This document shows positions 19,014 to 29,639 of a DNA stretch of 64,000 bases, one piece after another. Every line of letters begins with the position of its first letter. Within the stretch, counting starts at the first letter, position 1. Below the pieces are notes generated by a model, which made no database searches, was not told the DNA's origin, and saw nothing but the letters and a program-made list of their open reading frames with translations. A program made the translations under genes and the position numbers. Location of the stretch: assembly GCA_934045075.1 (NCBI GenBank), contig OW203740.1, forward strand, positions 18,923,878-18,987,877. The letters run 5' to 3'. The stretch is from Yponomeuta sedellus. Lineage: Eukaryota > Arthropoda > Insecta > Lepidoptera > Yponomeutidae.

Positions 19014-19574
19014 TTCAAATTCAAATAATTTTATTTCAACGTAAAGAATTTACATTCTGTTTGCTGAATGTCAATGTACAATGTAAAGTGTAAGCCGCCG
19101 CCTTCGGGCCGTAATTGTAGTGGAGAAAAAGGCAGCGGAAAAAAAAAACTCCACTCTGACCATCTTTTCTCAAATCATCTTAAAACCAAATACATCAGTT
19201 GCCATATGTAAACCTAATAAGATTTCATGATTGCCATTAACAACCCTAAATGCCAAAGCATTAGTCAAATGTCTCACAATAATAGGGGAAAACATAAGTG
19301 CTGCGGCCAGACACACGAACAGCACTCGTTCACGAGCATAACGCAGTGCTCAGCCATCATCAGTCTCAACCATTTTGGAGGGAGATAGATGACCCGAACA
19401 CCACGCTACCATTCGAATGACCTTTAGCAAACTTGCAGTTAAGTTTTTGTCAGTTATATAAGGTATCATATAGTTATTAATATGCAATCACGTCGTCTGT
19501 ACACACTTGTATTATAAAATATGTTATAGGTACTTAGTTATACTTAACAATAAAATCGCGGTGGAATTGGTTTA

Positions 19575-22472
19575 CTACCACGGATTAGGATCGTTTATAT
19601 AGTCGTCTATTCTATAATATGCCTTTTTACATAGCGAATTTTTAATGAAAGTTTTAAATTTATTTTCAGACAAGCATAGAACACGTTCTGGAATTTTGTT
19701 GTAAAAACGAACGCAGTAACCTACAAATGATGTGCCTACCTTGGCTAATCGGGATTTAGTACAAGCAACCTTGTTTCTATTCCTTGTGTTTACGTTATGA
19801 ACGTCCCTATTTAATTTAAACATTGTTATATTTTTTCGGACATACATTATATTATCGAATATATATTGGCAAGCCAGTGTAAGAATGCCTATTTCTTTAA
19901 AACGCTCCCTTAGCGATTCTCTACTGTTTAAGTTGTAAATAGCTCTTATTGCTCTTTTTTGCAAGACAAATATGGTTTCTATATCTGCTGCCCGTCCCCA
20001 TAATAACAAACCATACGACATGACACTGTGAAAATAACTAAAATAGACCAGCCTCGCCGTCGACACGTCTGTAAGTTGTCTAATTTTTCTGACTGCAAAC
20101 GCTGCTGAACTCAACCGACCCGACAGTTTTCCAATATGCTGACCCCATTGCAGTTTTGAGTCTATCGTTATGCCTAAAAAAAGCGTGGACTCTACCAGCT
20201 CTAGCCTCTCACCAGATATTTTTAAACTCGTGTCAACATTTTTAACATTGGGTAGTGAGAATTTGATGCATTTTGTCTTTTTTGCATTTAGCATCAGATT
20301 GTTTATAGTGAACCAGTTTAGAATAGTAGCTAAAGCATTGTTTACATCGTCTACATTACTTATACCTCTCTTTACTTTAAAAATTAAGGAAGTATCATCT
20401 GCAAACAACACTATCTGCGAAAGCTTTTCTACTAGGTAGGGCAAATCATTTATATATACCAAAAAAAGGAACGGACCCAGTATAGAACCTTGAGGGACTC
20501 CTACTTTTACATCAGAACCCGAGGATTTAACTCTATTAATATCAACCTTTACAGTTCTGTCTGTTAAGTAAGATCGAAGAAGACTTAGTGATTTATTACT
20601 TAAACCATATCGGTGCAATTTTATGAGAAGTGTTTCGTGGTCAACGCAGTCAAATGCCTTAGAAAGGTCACAGAAAACCCCAATGGCATCCTGCGACTCC
20701 TCCCACGCCTCAAAGATATGCTTTACTAACGCTATGCCTGCTTCCGTCGTTGAGCGGCCTTTTGTAAACCCGAACTGTTTCTTATGGAAGAGCTTATTTA
20801 TACTAAAATGAGTTTGCAATTGATGTAATATTACTTTCTCAAAAACTTTACTTAGCACCGGCAGTATTGCTATAGGTCTGAAATTATTTGGATCTTCACT
20901 ATCATCAGATTTAAACAAGGGTACGATTTTACTTAACTTTAATAGATTAGGAAAGGTTCCCTGGTCAACACATTTATTAAAAATCAAAGCAAGGTAAGGT
21001 GCTAGAATATTGATTATAGTGGATATTAATTTAACCGATAACCCCCACAAATCTTCAGTCTTTTTTAAGTTTAACTCTTTAAATGTTTTGACAATAGTTA
21101 AGGTAGTTATATGGGAGAATTGGAAGTCAACTTTACATGGATTTGTACTTTCCAAAAGTAAGGTATCGGCTAATTGGGAGGAAGAATTTAAGCTAGCCGT
21201 TATATGCAGTGGCATGTTTTTAAAAAAAGTTTGAAATATTTCTGCTATGTCCTTCTTCGAATTAACTAACTTACCTTCGATCTTCAACGCAAATCCCTGG
21301 TCCTTAGGTCTCGTTTTACCTGTTTCTTTGTTAATTACTTGCCAGACTGTTTTTATTTTATTAGTAGACGCCATAATTTTTTTACTTATACTTATCGATT
21401 TGGCTGTTAAACAAGTTTGTCTAAAAGTTTTTGAATATTTTTTTACGTACTCTTTGAACGTCGGATTGTGATTGAATTGTTTTTCTTCATACAATTCATA
21501 AAGCCTTTTCCTACTTCTATATATACCTGGCGTTGCCCATTCTGAAAACCCGCTTTTTAACTCTGTATTTTTTTTTACGTTAAAAACATGTTCAAATTCT
21601 TTTGATATGGTTGAAAACAATACTTGATATAACGTATTCGGATCATTGCTATCGAAATTCAACGAATTTAACTTTATGTTTATATTTTTTTAAAATAATT
21701 CAATTTTTTTCTCTGTTATTGGCCTACAATTTAATTCATTGCATTTTTTTGCTTCCAGTACTGACGGTAGGACTACCCATAGCCCGCTATGGTCCGACTG
21801 TAATTTGTGTATGACTTCTTTTTCTAAATATTCACAATTGCAAAAGACATTATCTATGCAGGTAGCGCTAGTAGCAGTTGTCCTAGTGGGTTCTGTAAAT
21901 AAATTATCTAAATTATATGACCTGAAAAGGCTTGCGAGTTTAGTTTTAAGTGGACCTTGAACTAAGAAATCTATATTGAAGTCCCCACACACCACTATGC
22001 TCTTCGTAGTACTGAATAGGCGTTTTAAGGCATCCTCCATAAGTAATTCAAATTCATTATAATTTGATTGTGGCGGCCTATAAACACACATAACTATATA
22101 CCTATCCAATTCCACACACGATATCTCAATTAAACGTTCAACAGATAGACTGACAATATCTTTTCTTTCTTTCATTTTCAAACTACTTTTGACAAAGATC
22201 ATTGAACCTCCTCTTATTGAGTGTTGTCGGTTAAAAGTGCTTGCTGCTAAATAGTCTTTTAAAGTAAATGACATTTCAGAATGTTTCAGCCAATGTTCTG
22301 TTAAACACAAAATATCTACATTGAAATCTGCTAAAAATAGTTCAATTAAATTGTCTTTGCCGGAAAAACCCTGTATATTTTGTGCAACTAAATTGATACC
22401 TAACTTAGGGTTTTCCTTTGTCTGCGATGGCAGTTTAAAGCCATTGACTGTGTGTTTGAGCCCGCTGTTGAA
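19575..22472 (-). pseudogene. LINE ORF2: AP-like endonuclease plus reverse transcriptase, one in-frame stop
   Basis: The frame is open from a TAATAA at 22473-22478 to the stop at 19575, about 966 codons, broken only by TAA at 21690-21692 in the linker. The endonuclease half shows GINLVAQNIQGFSG near its start, CLTEHWL, VYRPP, GDFNID and SDHSGLWV, which carry the expected catalytic E, D/N and SDH residues. The RT half shows FRPIAILPVLSK, VFCDLSKAFDCVDH (catalytic Asp), GVPQGSILGP, LFADDTSL (catalytic Asp pair) and FLGITID. The C-terminus carries the LINE-type NTRNRNKV and FKTFIKN motifs with no zinc finger. The protein would nick target DNA and prime cDNA synthesis. Only one lesion is visible, so insertion was recent. 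No ATG lies near the ORF start, so its translation start is unclear. Confidence 0.92.
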
Positions 22473-22750
22473 TTATTACTAATACTAGTAACACGGTTGT
22501 CATTCCTATCAGGTTGTGTTATAATTCCTATAACCACAGAGTCAAAAATATTGTAAGCTAACAAAGTAGCTAACTTACGTCGACTATTTTTCGTGAGGTA
22601 CACAGTATCTCGCGTCAAAAAGTAATTCTTAACAAATTTGTTAAGATCAAAAAATGATATGTCACTATGACGACATGTCAAATGGTGAATGAAAATATAG
22701 GCGCTGCCCAAGATTGCCCAACAAATACTTTGACATGTCAAGTTATTCAT
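22400..22750 (-). CDS. possible C-terminal end of LINE ORF1
   Basis: A 116-codon frame overlaps the start of ORF2 by ~70 bp in a different frame, as ORF1 and ORF2 do in several LINE clades. It reads SFFDLNKFVKNYFLTRDTVY and later GIITQPDRNDNRV. I see no zinc knuckle, RRM or PHD motif and do not recognise the family. It may be a 5'-truncated ORF1 or chance coding. Confidence 0.4.
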   Translation of the reverse strand: MNNLTCQSICWAILGSAYIFIHHLTCRHSDISFFDLNKFVKNYFLTRDTVYLTKNSRRKLATLLAYNIFDSVVIGIITQPDRNDNRVTSISNNSTAGSNTQSMALNCHRRQRKTLS

Positions 22751-22796
22751 GTCGATATTCTCTTATCATACGTATACGTGACAAATGATGTATACT

Positions 22797-22962
22797 TAAT
22801 GTTTAGGATGACTTGAGAAGCGATGGTCAGAGTAGAGTTTTTCCCGCTGCCTTTTTCTTCACTACACTGGGTCCAAAATCAGCGGCGTACACTTTCGTTT
22901 TACATTGACACTCAGCTAACAGAATGTAAATTCTTTAAGTTAAACAAAAAATAATTCAATAA
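22797..22962 (+). mobile_element. LINE 3' end, opposite orientation to the long LINE
   Basis: GGATGACTTGAGAAGCGATG, CCGCTGCCTTTTTCTTCACT and GAATGTAAATTCTTTAAG match the 3' UTR at 19050-19180 (minus). It abuts the 5' side of the long LINE, so the two form a head-to-head arrangement. Confidence 0.8.
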
Positions 22963-23049
22963 AAGGTCGATAGATTGCCGTCTATGTTGGATTCTTCGTA
23001 AATGCTCATGTAATGCAATGTACCTATATTCGTAAACACAACCTTGATT

Positions 23050-23351
23050 TAAAAACCTATTTAGAGGCTAAAAATTTCACCCATGCCGGGATTCGAACCA
23101 GCAACCTCTGGCTATCCGTGCCAGCGCTCTACCAATTGAGCCAATGGGCGACTCACGGCATCAGTGAAATTTCGAACCTCTTTACACTATTCTCTGAGTG
23201 AGTCGCCCATTGGCTCAATCGGTAGAGCGCTGGCACGGATAGCCAGAGGTTGCGGGATCGAATCCCGGCATGGGTGAAATTTTTAGCCTCTAAATAGGTT
23301 TTTAAATTTGTTCTTAGCACGGGTTAGTGCATTAAAAATAAAAATAGTACT
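23050..23351. mobile_element. SINE A inverted dimer, 107-bp arms
   Basis: Left arm 23051-23156 (inverted tail and tRNA module) and right arm from 23198 (sense) are almost perfectly complementary, with a ~41-nt loop holding the TCGAAATTTC leader segment. The TSD is ACCTTGATT (23041-23049, 23352-23360). The right copy has the extended tail ending ATAGTAC. Confidence 0.92.
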
Positions 23352-23374
23352 ACCTTGATTGTCTAAGAAGGGAT

Positions 23375-23955
23375 TGTCTTTGCCTCTTTTACCTTCCGTT
23401 ATTACGTGCTCAATGTCGACTGTCCTCTGATATTAAATCCAAGTTTGTCTGAACAATCGTGCCTAGTTCTTTATCATATCCCTTCAGTGTATCCTCTGAA
23501 ACGGTGTTGCTATGGCCATTTTCTTTCAAGCTCGACCTGCAGCCAGCATTTTCACCTCGTGGTCGGCACGCGACGCCGCGTTCAGGCACATCATATATCA
23601 TGCATTTACCTAATTGCCACCATAAAACAAGGTGCGACGAATCGTGTCCCGACATGGCGGAATATTTAATCAAGTTTACCCTTACGCTAGGTTCGACCTG
23701 CTTGTGTGTGGACCTGGCGGATACTGCAAGTACGATGATGACGACTGAGGAAATTGTAGTGATAAATATTTGGGTAAATTAATAAATAAACCCTCAATTT
23801 CGTTAAGGAACTGTTGCATGCTTGTTATCTAATAAATTTCTAAATATTTATGTATTTATTACCTGGTATTCATTACACAGGTTGAGATATATCTGTGTAA
23901 TTTTTTTTTATGTACAATAAAATGTTCGCTACCTCTATTTATCTATATGGAAAAG
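23375..23955. other. unassigned, GC-richer segment
   Basis: Around 23400-23790 the base composition rises and both strands are open for up to ~107 codons, but I recognise no protein. 23880-23940 resembles the reversed end of family H (TATCTGTGTAATT, ATGTACAATAAAATG). Confidence 0.4.
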
Positions 23956-23957
23956 CA

Positions 23958-24000
23958 TGTAGTCTGTTAGCTTTTAGAATATACCTAACTTTACATGTAT
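23958..24000. mobile_element. family G MITE end fragment
   Basis: AGTCTGTTAGCTTTTAGAAT followed by ATACC matches one TIR only. ACTTTACAT and ATTATGAAA downstream suggest an internally deleted copy. Confidence 0.6.
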
Positions 24001-24149
24001 AGTTATTATGAAAAAAGTATAATGAATTACACTTATATGACGTACAAGAGCAAAAAAACTTATCTGTTTTATATAAAATATTGTCTCAGGCAAATTTACA
24101 CTCTCATTAATGTTAATACTAAATACATTATCTGGAAATGTCTCGCCTA

Positions 24150-24222
24150 TTAATCGTTATCAACCCTTGTATGCCCCCACTGCTGGGGCACGGGTCTCTT
24201 CCTGCATCGCAGGAAGGTTACA
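24150..24222 (-). mobile_element. SINE D 3' tail fragment
   Basis: CGTTATCAACCCTTGTATG, CCCCCACTGCTGGGGCACGG and CTGCATCGCAGGAAGGTTA correspond to the last ~70 bp of SINE D on the minus strand. Confidence 0.75.
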
Positions 24223-24698
24223 CTTACACACAAATAGTTTGACAGGTTGAAAAGTTTAGCGGTCGTTTGTTGGTTGTTTTAAAACAGGCAGGCGGCTAAA
24301 ATTAAAGGCTTTTAAGCAATCTTTTTATGGTGTTTGTCAAGTCATAATTATGGGTTTTCAGTCCATTGCAGCTGGCGGGCTAAACAATAAAGCGCTTTTA
24401 AGAAATTACGCCTTTGGTGGATTCTGGTTTGCTGGGGTCAATTAACGCGAATAAAACTTTTCATTTACGCGATAGCGTAATCATAATCATAACATCGTAA
24501 TCATAGACAGGGTAGAAAATACCATACAGAGGATAGTTTTTTTTTAAGTTTGTTAATCAGTATAATTTAAAGCAGGAGGCAGTGGCTGTATGACACGGGT
24601 GATAAAGAATCTGGAGAATTGCGGTCGATATCTGTCTGGCACGGTCACGGTCTAGAACGCACTTCATAGAGATACAAAATTACAATCCTAGTATATTA
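24223..24698. other. unassigned AT-rich DNA
   Basis: No recognisable feature. Confidence 0.4.
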
Positions 24699-24710
24699 TG
24701 ACAATGCGAG

Positions 24711-24947
24711 GTGCCTTGGTGGCAGTGGGCTGGCCATATCTCGCCAAGAACCGACAACCGTTGGAGCGAACGTGTCCTTGAGTGGAGACCGCTACTCGGC
24801 AAAGGTAGTGTAGGACGCCCTCCGACTAGGTGGGATGACGATCTGCGAAAAACTGCAGGCAGATGCTGGATGCGGCAAGCTGAAGACAGGGCGCTATGGC
24901 GCTCATTAGTGGCGCGCTATGTTCAGCAGTGGACTAATATAGCCTGA
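24711..24947 (+). pseudogene. RTE1 LINE C-terminal fragment
   Basis: The frame encodes WQWAGHISPRTDNRWSERVL, GRPPTRWDDDLRKTAGRCW and ALWRSLVARYVQQWTNIA, then a stop and the tail GCCTGAAGAAGAAGAAG. This is the extreme C-terminus of an RTE-clade LINE protein. Everything upstream is lost by 5' truncation. Confidence 0.85.
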
Positions 24948-25119
24948 AGAAGAAGAAGTCGTAGCCTTATCCTTTTTAGAACTGAAAGTTGAATTTTCAT
25001 AAAGCTGATGCAAAATTTCCCAAAATGTTGATTTTTTTATTTTGCTGTATGTTGTTTAGTTATATATTGAATGGGTCTAATCGTGATAATTTATAAGGTA
25101 AAATGTAATGTGTAAACGT

Positions 25120-25390
25120 ATCCGGAATTCTCGCCAACTGTGACGGAAAACATTGTAAGGAAACCTGAGTGTCTGAGGTGTTCAAATATCTCAGCGCTTG
25201 AAATTACCAATCCGCGGTGGGCACCCGTCGTAATTAAGCCCATATGGGCTTAATTACGACGGGTGACGAAGACAGAGAGTAAATATTTACGTGACGAAGA
25301 GAGAGAGTAAATATTTAATCTCTCTTTTTCTCTCTGAAAATAGGCCTATGCTCTGCAGTGGGATAACCGTCCCAAGCTACATAAAAACAA
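25120..25390 (+). mobile_element. SINE C 3' part with an internal palindrome
   Basis: GGAAAACATTGTAAGGAAAC, CTCAGCGCTTGAAATTACC and CTATGCTCTGCAGTGGGA follow the SINE C order. A 44-bp perfect palindrome and a duplicated GAGAGTAAATATTTA lie inside. Confidence 0.7.
25222..25265. repeat. 44-bp perfect palindrome
   Basis: CACCCGTCGTAATTAAGCCC followed by CATATG and the exact complement, with no spacer (centre between 25243 and 25244). It is made by inverted duplication of SINE C sequence. Confidence 0.95.
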
Positions 25391-25665
25391 AATTTGAATT
25401 CTCAAATTTACTAAAGTTGACATCCCGAGACGTGTATTATCTATTTTGCAGTATTTTAAGGAGAGATGAAAAGCCATTTGTTGAAATTTAAAAGTGCAAG
25501 ATACCTGGCGGCCCAATCCTTAAAAATTTTTGAAAATAATTTTCTTCTCAAATCTTGTTTTAAAGAGTATTCCATCTATTTATCTCGGCCCTAACATAAT
25601 CAGTAGCTAATAGCTGAATGATTGTAAATTATTGGTTAATTTAATACAACCACTATAAAGAAAAA
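25391..25665. other. unassigned DNA
   Basis: Nothing recognisable. Confidence 0.4.
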
Positions 25666-25675
25666 CTATTTAATT

Positions 25676-26052
25676 ATACTATTTTTATTTTTAATGCACT
25701 TACCCGTGCTAAGGACAAATTTAAAAACCTATTTAGAGGCTAAATTTTAAATTTGTCCTTAGCACGGGTAAGTGCATTAAAAATAAAAATAGTATAATCA
25801 TGTGGGTACAGTGATATCGTTCCGATGTAAAAACCTAACTGCACAGTAGGTAGTCGGCGCTGTAAGTGATGCAATTTGCTTAAGCCAGATGTCGCTGCCT
25901 GTACGTAATACAGAGAATAGTGTAAAGAGGTTCGAAATTTCACTGATGCCGGTGAGTCGCCCATTGGCTCAATTGGTAGAGCGCTGGCACGGATAGCTAG
26001 AGGTTGCGGGTTCGAATCCCGGCATGGGTGAAATTTTTAGCCTCTAAATAGG
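25676..26052 (+). mobile_element. SINE A long form preceded by an inverted tail
   Basis: An inverted tail (25676-25743) is followed by a sense tail joined directly to a complete long-form SINE A (CATGTGGGTACAG head, tRNA module, CCTCTAAATAGG end). The TSD TATTTAATT flanks the entire unit (25667-25675, 26053-26061). The tail-to-head joint suggests a dimeric template. Confidence 0.88.
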
Positions 26053-26061
26053 TATTTAATT

Positions 26062-26145
26062 TATACCTATTTAGAGGCTAAAAATAAAACCCGGGACCTC
26101 CTGCATGGTAGGCTGATGCGCTACCGCTGCGCCACAGAGGTCCTC
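26062..26145 (-). mobile_element. SINE A tail scrap and SINE B head
   Basis: ACCTATTTAGAGGC is a SINE A tail. ACCCGGGACCTCCTGCATGG with GCGCTACCGCTGCGCCACAG is the tRNA-like head of SINE B on the minus strand, without its body. Confidence 0.7.
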
Positions 26146-26262
26146 GTAGTGTCCACTCCCCCCAATCTTCGGATCTATTCCGACAGTTGACAGAATCTTT
26201 GTCGTTCACTCAGTTATATTCTGAGTGTCATCGCAACAAATGGCGTATTTTATTTCAAGTAT

Positions 26263-26495
26263 AAGCGAGGATCACAGAGTTAAAGTGCAGGTGGGTGGGA
26301 CACTTGGCTAGAAGGGAAGACGGTCGGTGGCCCAGGGCAGTATCGTAGTGGTAGCCAAGGGAGGGAAGGAGGTTGGTGGGCAGACCACCGACACGATGGT
26401 CAGACGACATCGTGAGGGTTGCGGGTCAGTGATGGATCAGATGAGCACAGAACCGTGAGGAATGGCGCAGTAAAAAGGAGGCCTGCCCAGCAGAT
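26263..26495 (+). mobile_element. degenerate RTE-like LINE C-terminus
   Basis: GGTGGGACACTTGGCTAG, GACGGTCGGTGGCCCAGG, GGTGGGCAGACCACCGACAC and GAGGCCTGCCCAGCAG correspond to the GHLARREDGRWP and VGRPPTRW region of RTE proteins, with stops and frameshifts. Confidence 0.6.
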
Positions 26496-26845
26496 ATATA
26501 GATACACAGATAAGCGAGCTGATTATACATAAATGTAAATAAAATTTAAAAATGCCGGGGCTGGTCGGTGCAAGGCAAACCTCGCCTGGGCTTTCCATTT
26601 TACTCCACGTAATATAATTAAAAAAAGCTGAATTCACCATCCAGCCATAAAGCTATTATCAAAATGAACACGTCAACTCCAAAAGTGCAGGAGAGTCACC
26701 GCACACGGGTTCATCCATCAAAAAAGTCGGCACATGGCAAAAAGTAAAGGATGATGCATTTAGGTCTCTTAATTTGATTCTGCTGAGGATGTTTCGTAAT
26801 GGTGACAAGTTTAATGTTTCCGCTTAAACATATAAATACATCTCG

Positions 26846-27056
26846 CAATAATACAATAACATAACATTTACATACAAGCACATACATTGCTTCTGGCCCC
26901 ACACTAAGATACCCTGTGTCGTGGGAACCAGAAACAACGACATCACAAACATGTAAACGTCCGAGACCTGGGCTTTTTTTTGTTCCCAGCCGGGATTCGA
27001 ACCCGGGACCTCTTGCATGGTAGGCAGACGCGCTACCGCTACGCCACAGAGGTCGT
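26846..27056 (-). mobile_element. SINE B, full length
   Basis: On the minus strand: GACCTCTGTGGCGTAGCGG, GGTTCGAATCCCGGCTGGG, GTTTGTGATGTCGTTGTTTC, CACGACACAGGG and the CATACATT...AATGTTATGTTAT tail. The best SINE B copy here. Confidence 0.9.
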
Positions 27057-27059
27057 CAA

Positions 27060-27950
27060 ATCGTCATCAAAAAATAGATCATCCATTTTGTTTTATCGCA
27101 TACATGGCATTATAAATATCGATATCAACTGCCGGGGTCTCTCCCTGTCCGCATCCATTAAAACGGAGTTAAGGTACGATTCCTTTGTTTGCCCGTATAA
27201 ATTTACTTGAGGTACTTTTGAGTAAATCATTATTGTAAGAGTTCCTATATAATAGGCTGCCTTAGGTGGCAGCAGTTAATAACACGGCTTGACATTTAGT
27301 TATAATGAAACACTCTCTAAAAGATAAAGAGCTACAAATTGTTCCTTAGATGTTAAATCTCTAGTTTGTAACTTTAATAAGGGAAAACTGATTTTTTATT
27401 TTGGTAATAGTTGTAGTGCCCCCACCCCCATTTTAGGATGTATGTGGCAACTAATTTTAGCCCGTAAATAATTTAAGAATTTAAGAGCCACACCCCCACC
27501 CTCCCCCCACTTTGGGAGCAACAAATTTTACCCCGTTTATGATTTAAGTATTAAGTTACACCCTGTATATTATTTAAAACGGAATAAAAACTCGGGTCGC
27601 AAACGCAACCATACCAAAAAAACATCAAACACATTTTCGGCCAACGCTTTAGCCGTTTGACGCGCGGACATATTTTTCCCCGTGACATCTGAATGTGAGC
27701 GCGAAACGGGGCCCTATTAATTATTCCGCATATGAAAATAAGAAAATACCGAAAAAGACGATTCAAAACGTGTTTTATAAAAGTGAACGAGCAATGTAAC
27801 GTCTTGCACTGGCATGCTGTGACGTCGTTGGGATTGTAAAGAAAATCGGCAGATATTAGCAAAGATAAGAAGGATCAATAAAGTTATTTACGCGGCAAAT
27901 TTAGAACCATTTCGTTTTTGAAGTCGGTTAAAATAGCAGACAATAATATT
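27060..27950. other. mostly unassigned DNA
   Basis: 27395-27560 contains two imperfect direct copies of a C-rich segment (GTGCCCCCACCCCCATTTTA and ACACCCCCACCCTCC, each followed by AATTTTA and a GTAAATAATTTAAG-like stretch). The rest is unrecognised. Confidence 0.45.
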
Positions 27951-27954
27951 TACA

Positions 27955-28085
27955 TTGTGGGCATGCAGCAATGACTTTGTTTATTTTTTAAACCGAATGT
28001 ACGCAACATTTGCGAATTTGTGGTCTCAATACCACACGCTAGTTACGCTAGCTGTGAAGGAAAATATCGTGAGGAAACCCGCGAC
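27955..28085 (+). mobile_element. SINE C middle fragment
   Basis: TGTGGGCATGCAGCAATGAC, TTTGTTTATTTTTTAA and GGAAAATATCGTGAGGAAAC follow the SINE C order. It is fused to unrelated DNA on both sides. Confidence 0.6.
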
Positions 28086-28322
28086 TTGGTTGGCTCCCGA
28101 CGTATTGACTAGTCGTTCCTGTGGGCTAAGCCGACTAAGCTGTCAGGATGGTATAGGTGCTGGGCAAGTCTACACCATCTAAAACCATGTCTCATGCACT
28201 GGAGCGTCCGAGTGGTCCCTTCACCTATCTAGCATGACTGAAGATGCCATTGGACGCTATGTAAATCATCTAGAAAAAGTGCAATTTTATTGGTGGTCTT
28301 ATAAATAAATAATAAATAAATA
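28086..28322. other. unassigned DNA
   Basis: Nothing recognised. Confidence 0.35.
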
Positions 28323-28324
28323 GC

Positions 28325-28438
28325 AGACGAGCGGTGGAAGCGGTGCAGTAGAACGCCAGCTTCTCATTCGGGCGCTCGCGGGTTCGAATCCCGGGGTATA
28401 CCAATGACTTTGTTTTTTAAGTTATGTACATATAAACA
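28325..28438 (+). mobile_element. SINE C-like tRNA-derived head
   Basis: GCGGTGGAAGCGGTGCAGTA (A-box region) and GGGTTCGAATCCCGGGG (B box) followed by ACCAATGACTTTGTTTTTTA. It is similar to the head at 46765. Confidence 0.7.
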
Positions 28439-28439
28439 T

Positions 28440-28692
28440 GTTAAAAGCCTATTTAGAGGCTAAAAACTTTACCCATACCGGGACTCGAACCCGCGACCTC
28501 TGGCTAACCGTGCCAGCGCTCTCCCAACTGAGCTAATGGGCGACTACCGACATCAGTGAAATTTCGAACCTCTTTACAATACTCTCTGCACCTATTACGT
28601 ACAGGCAGCAACATCTGGCTGAAGTAATTTGCATCCCTTGCAGCCTCGAGTACCTACTTTGCAGTTAGGTTTTATCATCCCAGCGATATCAT
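28440..28692 (-). mobile_element. SINE A, long form
   Basis: The minus strand carries the GGTTTTACAT-side head truncated before CATGTGGG, the leader, the tRNA module (CTCAGTTGGGAGAGCGCTGG, GGGTTCGAGTCCCGG) and the GCCTCTAAATAGGC tail. Confidence 0.82.
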
Positions 28693-28796
28693 TCCAATGT
28701 AAGTCAATCCGGAGGTTAATAATGTGTAGTGTTTACGAAAGATGTGGTTCAAAATCTTTCGATATAGCTATTTTAATATTTTAGGGTGATTTTTTT

Positions 28797-28945
28797 TTAT
28801 GTAACCGATAAGCGTCTCACTGCAGGGCGTAGGCCATCTCTCAGAGAGAGATAGATAGAGAACACTTTATTGTACACGATAAAGATAATTATACAGATAT
28901 TTCTTAACCTGAGAGTACAGACGGCTGCCTTAGAGAGTAAAGGCC
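28797..28945 (-). repeat. SINE C end next to a family H repeat
   Basis: TAAGCGTCTCACTGCAGGGC is the reversed SINE C 3' end. GATAGATAGAGAACACTTTA and ACAGATATTTCTTAACC begin a family H copy. Confidence 0.55.
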
Positions 28946-29099
28946 AGTAAAAGGAGTTACCACGGGTGTCCACCGCGTAATGACAATTTCAACCGCTAAT
29001 GTATTTGAAAACTTCAGACACGATATTTTTCTTTTCGGCTAGTGCGTGATAATACAACTATTTCACAAGAGTAGATAACTTAGAAAACTAATTATATTC

Positions 29100-29362
29100 T
29101 TTTTAATGCACTAACCCGTGCTAAGGAATATAATCATGTGGGTACAGCGATATTATTCCAACGTAAAACCTAACTGCAAAGTAAGGTATTCGGGGCTTCA
29201 AGTGATGCAGATCACTTCAGCCAGATGTTGCTGCCTGTACGTAACACAGAGAGTATTGTAAATAAGTTCGAAATTTCACTGATTAGCTCAGTTGGGACAG
29301 CGCTGGCATAGTTAGCCAGTAGCCGGCATGGGTGGAATTTTTAGCCTCTTAATAGGTTTTTA
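29100..29362 (+). mobile_element. SINE A, long form, decayed
   Basis: An inverted tail (TTTAATGCACTAACCCGTGC) precedes the ATAATCATGTGGGTACAG head. The tRNA module is internally deleted (GTTAGCCAGTAGCCGGCATG lacks the B box). The tail is complete. Confidence 0.75.
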
Positions 29363-29370
29363 GAATACAA

Positions 29371-29454
29371 AGCCATTGGTACAAGAACACATTGGGAATC
29401 AAATCTGGGTCTCTCGGTTTCGAGTCCATTGCTCTACCCACTTGGCTGCTGGGT
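29371..29454 (-). mobile_element. SINE C head
   Basis: Minus strand: CCCAGCAGCCAAGTGGGTAG, CAATGGACTCGAAACCGAG, AGACCCAGATTTGATTCCC. It is the tRNA-like head only. Confidence 0.65.
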
Positions 29455-29466
29455 ATACTGACTGAT

Positions 29467-29618
29467 TTAAAAACCTAATTAGAGGCTAAAAATTTCACCC
29501 ATGCCGGGATTCGAACCCGCAACCTCTGGCTATCCGTGCCGTATCCGTGCTATCCTCTAATTAGGTTTTTAAATTTGTTCCTTAGCACGGGTTAGTGCAT
29601 TAAAATAAAAATAGTATA
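29467..29618. mobile_element. SINE A inverted dimer, short
   Basis: An inverted tail and tRNA 3' part (TTAAAAACCTAATTAGAGGC onward) meets a sense tail at the CCGTGCCGTATCCGTGC joint. The TSD is ATACTGACTGAT (29455-29466, 29619-29630). Both arms share the private variant CTAATTAGG in place of CTAAATAGG. Confidence 0.92.
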
Positions 29619-29639
29619 ATACTGACTGATACTAAAAGA

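Larger units (their letters stand above)
19015..22750 (-). mobile_element. CR1/Jockey-group non-LTR retrotransposon, nearly intact ORF2
   Basis: On the minus strand the element has a possible ORF1 end, ORF2 with endonuclease and reverse transcriptase, a ~550-bp 3' UTR, and a (TTTGAA)n tail at 19015-19030. The 3' UTR recurs as truncated copies at 4498, 22797, 33425 and 53958, so the family is multicopy. The 5' end is not sharply defined: by about 22797 the sequence is another LINE's 3' end in the opposite orientation. The repeat tail in place of poly(A) and the domain order favour the CR1/Daphne side of the group. That placement is from memory. Confidence 0.9.

Noticed and set aside
23410..23782. 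Paired 87-107 codon ORFs on both strands as genes
   Set aside because: No domain or motif, and coding on both strands at once suggests GC-rich composition.
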